Shown here: positions 5,961 to 9,487 of the stretch, piece by piece
Position numbering within the stretch: position 1 is the stretch's first letter
How the letters are laid out: the number at the start of each line of letters is the position of its first letter
Source: Candidatus Nanopelagicaceae bacterium
Lineage (GTDB): Bacteria; Actinomycetota; Actinomycetes; Nanopelagicales; Nanopelagicaceae
Assembly: GCA_947488635.1 (NCBI GenBank)
Contig: CANLAY010000028.1
Location: forward strand, 1-9,487
Length of the DNA: 9,487 bases
Reading direction: 5' to 3'
The notes under the pieces: model-generated
The model's database searches: none
What the model saw: the letters and a program-made list of their open reading frames with translations, nothing else
What the model was told of the DNA's origin: nothing
Made by a program: the position numbers and the translations under genes

Positions 5961-6461
5961 CTAGTCGTCGTATTTGCTTGAGCGCCCACTCTTGCCGCTA
6001 TTGCGACGCGATATTTCACGCTCAATTTCACGACCTGCTTGCTTTTCCATCAGAGCATCGCGCTTGTCATGTGCTTTCTTTCCTCGCGCAACAGCTAATT
6101 CGATCTTGGCTTTTCCATCTTTGAAATAAAGTGAGAGTGGAACCAAAGTGAGTCCACCCGTTTTCACCTTTGCATGCAGGCGTTTAATCTCATCTTTATG
6201 AACCAGCAACTTACGATTTCGCCGGGGGGTGTGATTGGTCCAAGTGCCTTCGGTGTATTCGGGAATGTGCACGCCATGTAACCAAAGCTCGCCATCTTCG
6301 ATCATCGCAAATCCATCAACTAATGAAGCACGGCCAGCACGTAGTGATTTAACTTCAGTGCCGGTTAGAACCATGCCGCATTCAAAAACATCCTCGATTG
6401 AATAATCGTGGCGCGCTTTCTTATTCTGCGCAATTAATTTCTTGCCAACTTCTTTCACCAC
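5961..6461 (-). CDS. smpB: SsrA-binding protein SmpB
   Basis: SmpB binds the tRNA-like part of tmRNA and brings it into the empty A site of stalled ribosomes. The 166 residues show the family core: N-K-K-A-R-H-D-Y (13-20), [12 protein letters not shown] (32-43), R-N-R-K-L-L-V-H-K (81-89) and [12 protein letters not shown] (111-122). The C-terminal tail that reads the mRNA channel follows, with G-K-K-A-H-D-K-R (127-134). The protein starts at one of two consecutive GTG codons (6461 or 6458). A GGCGGTG (6472-6466) lies 4 or 7 nt upstream of them. The gene begins 22 nt after the ftsX stop and ends 107 nt before ssrA, so it is the last protein gene of the prfB-ftsEX-smpB series and sits beside its RNA partner. 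Confidence 0.97.
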   Translation of the reverse strand: MVKEVGKKLIAQNKKARHDYSIEDVFECGMVLTGTEVKSLRAGRASLVDGFAMIEDGELWLHGVHIPEYTEGTWTNHTPRRNRKLLVHKDEIKRLHAKVKTGGLTLVPLSLYFKDGKAKIELAVARGKKAHDKRDALMEKQAGREIEREISRRNSGKSGRSSKYDD

Positions 6462-6483
6462 GATGCACCGCCGATATTAGGCG

Positions 6484-7386
6484 TTAGACCTTGAGATAGC
6501 GGCGAAGTGTTACCAGAGAAGCAATTGTTGAAACGCCAATACCGGTTAGCAATAACCAACCAGAAGCGATCCAAACTTCGTTCCACCCAAAGAATTTCGT
6601 AAATGTAAGTAACGGCGCAACTTTGCTATCAATCACACTCTTTAGTGCTGCTAATAAACCTGTCGCAAGTCCCCAACCTAAAAAGGCAGAGAAGATTCCT
6701 TCGAGCAAGAATGGCAACTGAATTGACCAGGAAGATGCACCAACTAGTTTCATCACACCAGTTTCGCGGCGCCGGTTAAAGGCTGCGATACGCAATGTAT
6801 TACTAATCAATAGGGCCGCAGTTAATACCGAAGCTAAACCAACTAAGAGCGCACCGTTTCGGAGTACTGATAACAACTGGAAGAACTTTTCCAAAATCGA
6901 GCGTTGATCTTGAACCACATCAACTCCAGGACGCCCGGAAAATGCGCTAACCACTACTGCGAACTCGGTTGGATCCTTTAGTTTCACGCGGAAAGATTCT
7001 GGCAATTGATCTGAGGAGACATTTTGGGCAATGGCAGATTCTTTAAATCGCTCTTGGAACCGCGTAAATGCCTCTGATTGGGACTCGTAGTAAACGCTAT
7101 CGACAACGCTTAACTCTTCAAGATCTTTTTGAATCTGTAGACGTTGATCAGTGGTAACTACACCACCTGAACAAGATGGGGTTTCGCTCAAAGGCCCGCA
7201 GAGAAATACCGAAACTTCGATCTTGTCATACCAATAATCCTTCATGGCACTTACTTGAGCGTTAGAAAGTAGCCCGATTCCAAGCAGCGACAACGAAATA
7301 GCTACAGTCACAACAACGGCAAATGTCATAGTCATGTTTCGGCGCAGGCCGATACCAACCTCGCTCATTAGAAACTTAGCGCGCAT
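6484..7386 (-). CDS. ftsX: Cell division protein FtsX (ABC transporter-like permease subunit)
   Basis: FtsX is the membrane partner of FtsE. In actinobacteria the complex activates NlpC/P60 peptidoglycan hydrolases such as RipC during division. The protein has one N-terminal helix (about residues 20-42), a large extracytoplasmic domain (43-170) with two Cys (63, 72), and three more helices (177-199, 222-245, 270-293). The family stretch R-R-R-E-x-x-V-M-K-L-V-G-A (205-217) sits before TM3. The start chosen is Met at 7386, giving 300 residues. It has AGGGG 7 nt upstream (7398-7394), and M-R-A-K-F-L-M-S-E-V-G-I-G-L-R-R-N matches actinobacterial FtsX N-termini. The frame is open to an ATG at 7419, but that would overlap ftsE and has no such support. 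It begins 10 nt after the ftsE stop. Confidence 0.96.
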   Translation of the reverse strand: MRAKFLMSEVGIGLRRNMTMTFAVVVTVAISLSLLGIGLLSNAQVSAMKDYWYDKIEVSVFLCGPLSETPSCSGGVVTTDQRLQIQKDLEELSVVDSVYYESQSEAFTRFQERFKESAIAQNVSSDQLPESFRVKLKDPTEFAVVVSAFSGRPGVDVVQDQRSILEKFFQLLSVLRNGALLVGLASVLTAALLISNTLRIAAFNRRRETGVMKLVGASSWSIQLPFLLEGIFSAFLGWGLATGLLAALKSVIDSKVAPLLTFTKFFGWNEVWIASGWLLLTGIGVSTIASLVTLRRYLKV

Positions 7387-7393
7387 TGATCTG

Positions 7394-7398
7394 CCCCT
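7394..7398 (-). promoter_or_regulatory. ftsX: Ribosome binding site deciding the ftsX start
   Basis: In the sense direction AGGGG lies 7 nt before the ATG at 7386 and overlaps the ftsE stop codon. It favours this start over the in-frame ATG 33 nt further upstream. Confidence 0.65.
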
Positions 7399-8086
7399 AT
7401 CCCGTGTATCCGTAAACACCGCGAACTTGGTCGCGAATTACATGGCCGCCTTCGAGTTCGATAACTCGCTTGCGCATCTGATCAACAATTCCAGAATCGT
7501 GTGTTGCCATCAAGACTGTGGTGCCTTCGCGGTTAATGCGATCAAGTAACTTCATGATGCCCACGCTGGTATTTGGATCAAGGTTTCCAGTTGGTTCATC
7601 AGCAATTAAAATCAAGGGGCGGCTGACATATGCGCGCGCAATTGCCACACGCTGTTGCTCGCCACCTGAAATCTCATTTGGTTTGCGATCGCCTTTATCT
7701 TCTAAACCAACAAGTTCTAGAACTTCAGGAACTTCGCGGTTGATTTCTTTCTGCGAATATCCGAGCACATGTAATGTGAAGGCCACGTTTTCGGCAACAG
7801 TTTTATTTGGTAGCAAACGGAAATCTTGGAAAACAGTTCCGACCTGACGACGAAGTTCTGGAACTTTATGATTTGCCAACTTGTTTAAATCTTTACCGGC
7901 CACATGAATCGTGCCAGTTGTAGGGCGCTCTTCGCGCAGAATCAAACGCAAGAATGTTGATTTACCAGAACCTGAAAGACCGACCAAGAAAACAAACTCG
8001 CCCTTGGTGATTTCTAAGTCCACGTTTTCAAGCGCCGCTCGATCCATCCCTGGATAGGTCTTGCTGACCTTCTCTAAGCGAATCAA
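7397..8086 (-). CDS. ftsE: Cell division ATP-binding protein FtsE
   Basis: FtsE is the ATPase that powers the FtsEX complex at the septum. Counting from the chosen start, it has Walker [10 protein letters not shown] (36-44), the Q-loop Gln87 in F-Q-D-F-R-L-L, the ABC signature I-S-G-G-E-Q-Q (139-145), Walker B L-I-L-I-A-D-E-P (158-165) and the switch His196. [13 protein letters not shown] (89-101) is characteristic of FtsE. I chose a TTG start at 8086. It gives the canonical N-terminus (L/M)[10 protein letters not shown] and 229 residues, the length of the mycobacterial protein. It has GGGAG (8097-8093) 6 nt upstream. ATG codons at 8134 and 8113 would add 16 or 9 residues that do not resemble the family. 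ftsX follows after 10 nt. Confidence 0.95.
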   Translation of the reverse strand: MIRLEKVSKTYPGMDRAALENVDLEITKGEFVFLVGLSGSGKSTFLRLILREERPTTGTIHVAGKDLNKLANHKVPELRRQVGTVFQDFRLLPNKTVAENVAFTLHVLGYSQKEINREVPEVLELVGLEDKGDRKPNEISGGEQQRVAIARAYVSRPLILIADEPTGNLDPNTSVGIMKLLDRINREGTTVLMATHDSGIVDQMRKRVIELEGGHVIRDQVRGVYGYTG

Positions 8087-8245
8087 TTTCAACTCCCTGC
8101 ATTCGACGAGCATTTCTCTTGAGCTGGCACACAATGAGCGTGCGCCTGCCTTAACTCTCTTAGTTTAGGTAAAAGTGGCACAAATCGGGCTCTATAACGC
8201 GCTTTTTGGCTGTGAAATCACGCTGAAAGGTGTGAATTAGATAAT
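8087..8245 (-). other. Intergenic region between prfB and ftsE
   Basis: These 159 nt hold no gene with family features. Open reading extends upstream of the ftsE TTG but looks unlike FtsE. No hairpin with a U-run follows prfB. A weak -10-like TAAACT is visible in the sense direction near 8168-8163, without a good -35, so a separate ftsE promoter is possible but unproven. Confidence 0.35.
8093..8097 (-). promoter_or_regulatory. ftsE: Ribosome binding site supporting a TTG start of ftsE
   Basis: In the sense direction GGGAG is followed by a 6-nt spacer and TTG at 8086. This spacing and the family N-terminus together favour TTG over the upstream ATG codons. Confidence 0.6.
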
Positions 8246-9346
8246 TTAACTGCTGCGACGCCAGCGAATTCCAGCTTCGATAAATTCATCGATTTCGCCA
8301 TTTAATACGGCGCTGGTATTTCCGGTCTCATAGTCAGTGCGCAAATCTTTAACCATTTGATACGGCGCCAAAACATAGGTGCGCATTTGGTTACCCCAAG
8401 AGCCTGAATTATCGCCCTTTAGTGCATTGATTTTCGCCTGTTCTTCTTGGCGACGTCTTTCTAACAACCTAGATTGCAGAACGGCCATTGCTGTTGCTTT
8501 GTTCTGAATCTGCGAACGTTCGTTCTGGCACGAAACCACAATGCCAGTTGGAATATGCGTCAATCGAACTGCTGAGTCAGTGGTGTTAACGCCTTGTCCG
8601 CCCGGACCAGATGAACGATAAACATCCACCCGAATTTCTTTTTCATCAATTTCAATTGCATCACTTTGTTCAACCACCGGCACAATTTCCACACCAGCAA
8701 ATGAAGTGTGACGACGAGATTGACTATCAAAGGGTGAAATACGAACTAACCGATGCGTTCCTTGTTCTACCGACAAAGTGCCATATGCATAAGGGGAGGA
8801 AACTCGAAACGTGGTGGATTTAATTCCAGCTTCTTCGGCATACGAAGTTTCTAGTACATCGACCTTTAAATTATGGCGTTCACAATATCTCAAATACATA
8901 CGCATCAACATTTCGGCCCAGTCAGCAGCTTCAACGCCACCAGCTTCAGAACGAATAGTTACTAATGCATCGCGTTCGTCATACTCGCCATTTAGCAAAG
9001 TCTGAACTTCTAGTTCGCTAATCGCTTTCTTAACTGAATCTAATTCCACACCGGCATCAGCTAGCGCGCTTTCGTCGCCTTCGGCATTAGCTAGTTCTAG
9101 CAAGATCGGCATATCTTCAACGCGACGACGCAGCCCTTCTAAACGGCTAATAGTTGATTGAACCCGCGATAAGCGACTAGTTACTTTCTGCGCATTCTCT
9201 GGATCATCCCAAAGATTGGCAACCCCGGCTGCGGCCTCTAGCTCTATTGCGGATGCACGAAGCTTTGGAAGGTCTAATACCTTCTCGATCGAAACCAGAG
9301 TCGCATCGATTGCAGCAATCTCTAGATCGTATTCACGTGCGGCCAT
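8246..9346 (-). CDS. prfB: Peptide chain release factor 2 (RF2)
   Basis: RF2 recognises UAA and UGA stop codons and triggers peptide release. The recognition tripeptide is S-P-F (204-206) in R-I-S-P-F-D-S-Q, which separates it from RF1. The catalytic G-G-Q is at 249-251 in [12 protein letters not shown]. The 366 residues cover the whole family length. The frame is continuous from ATG to stop with no internal UGA near codon 25, so the programmed +1 frameshift of E. coli prfB is absent, as is usual in actinobacteria. The start is fixed well, because an in-frame TGA lies eight codons upstream (9370-9368) with no start codon between. No Shine-Dalgarno sequence precedes the ATG; the leader carries CACCTCC instead. 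The gap to ftsE is 159 nt, so ftsE may have its own promoter. Confidence 0.97.
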   Translation of the reverse strand: MAAREYDLEIAAIDATLVSIEKVLDLPKLRASAIELEAAAGVANLWDDPENAQKVTSRLSRVQSTISRLEGLRRRVEDMPILLELANAEGDESALADAGVELDSVKKAISELEVQTLLNGEYDERDALVTIRSEAGGVEAADWAEMLMRMYLRYCERHNLKVDVLETSYAEEAGIKSTTFRVSSPYAYGTLSVEQGTHRLVRISPFDSQSRRHTSFAGVEIVPVVEQSDAIEIDEKEIRVDVYRSSGPGGQGVNTTDSAVRLTHIPTGIVVSCQNERSQIQNKATAMAVLQSRLLERRRQEEQAKINALKGDNSGSWGNQMRTYVLAPYQMVKDLRTDYETGNTSAVLNGEIDEFIEAGIRWRRSS

Positions 9347-9375
9347 GGAGGTGAGTCTAGTGGACGCTCAAACCC

Positions 9376-9405
9376 ATTATTGACGCGGCTAAAAGTTGAT
9401 GCCAA
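9376..9405 (-). promoter_or_regulatory. prfB: Candidate prfB promoter
   Basis: In the sense direction TTGGCA (9405-9400) and AATAAT (9381-9376) are separated by 18 bp. Each differs from the sigma70 consensus by one base. Transcription would start near 9369, giving a leader of about 23 nt. This is the best-looking promoter in the window. Confidence 0.6.
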
Positions 9406-9470
9406 ATAACGAGAGCACGCGTTTCTTCACGCTAGTAGTTCCAGCCGATGCCGAAAGATCCACACTTTCA

Positions 9471-9487
9471 AAGGAGAAGAGTGAAAG
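9471..9487 (+). CDS. Probable 5' end of a divergent gene (ribosome binding site and GTG start only)
   Basis: AAGGAG at 9471-9476 is followed 4 nt later by GTG at 9481, then AAA and the window edge. This looks like the ribosome binding site and start of a rightward gene, divergent from prfB. Only two codons are visible, so no product can be named. The coordinates include the ribosome binding site. Confidence 0.35.

Noticed and set aside
5888..6124. Plus-strand open frame over the smpB 3' end and ssrA upstream region
   Set aside because: It overlaps conserved smpB codons antisense, has a Cys/His/Ser-rich random look and no ribosome binding site.
9345..9383. Plus-strand GGAGGTG followed by GTG (9360) giving a seven-codon frame
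   Set aside because: The frame is too short, it lies upstream of any plausible plus-strand promoter, and it overlaps the prfB leader.
1..9487. Mobile elements, CRISPR arrays, phage or defence genes
   Set aside because: No transposase, integrase, regularly spaced repeat array or toxin-antitoxin-like pair is visible. All large genes are conserved housekeeping families in a normal order.

Overview
The window looks like chromosomal housekeeping DNA from a low- to moderate-GC actinobacterium. A freshwater planktonic lineage such as the Nanopelagicales (acI) is a good fit. The clues are the actinobacterial order prfB–ftsE–ftsX–smpB–ssrA on one strand, a tmRNA whose tag starts with GCC as in mycobacteria, a 229-residue FtsE, a prfB without the programmed frameshift, and short intergenic gaps. 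The AT-rich codon choice is unlike Streptomyces or Mycobacterium. The taxon is an inference; nothing in the window fixes it.

Left part, plus strand (1–5435). The window opens inside the 3' end of argF (ornithine carbamoyltransferase). Next comes a tightly coupled three-gene operon for proton-translocating NAD(P) transhydrogenase: pntAA, pntAB and pntB. A pirin-family cupin gene follows behind its own candidate promoter, which carries a perfect 10+2+10 inverted repeat between the -35 and -10 elements. Then come a RimJ/RimL-type GNAT acetyltransferase and, 2 nt behind it, a small three-helix membrane protein of unknown function.

Right part, minus strand (5479–9346). Read in its own direction this is prfB (release factor 2), ftsE and ftsX (ABC-type regulator of cell-wall hydrolysis at division), smpB (tmRNA partner protein) and ssrA (tmRNA). 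SmpB and tmRNA form the trans-translation ribosome rescue system. RF2 ends translation at UAA and UGA. The block therefore combines translation termination and rescue with a division module. The plus- and minus-strand blocks converge at about 5435–5479, where three copies of a 12–13 nt direct repeat lie just beyond the 3' end of ssrA.

Right edge. A good sigma70-like promoter drives prfB leftward. A plus-strand Shine-Dalgarno sequence and GTG at the last few bases suggest that a divergent gene starts there.

I found no mobile element, CRISPR array, phage gene or defence system, and no convincing undescribed system. The points most worth checking are the pirin operator, the palindrome before ssrA, the repeats after ssrA, the small membrane protein, and the swapped proton-channel residues in the transhydrogenase.
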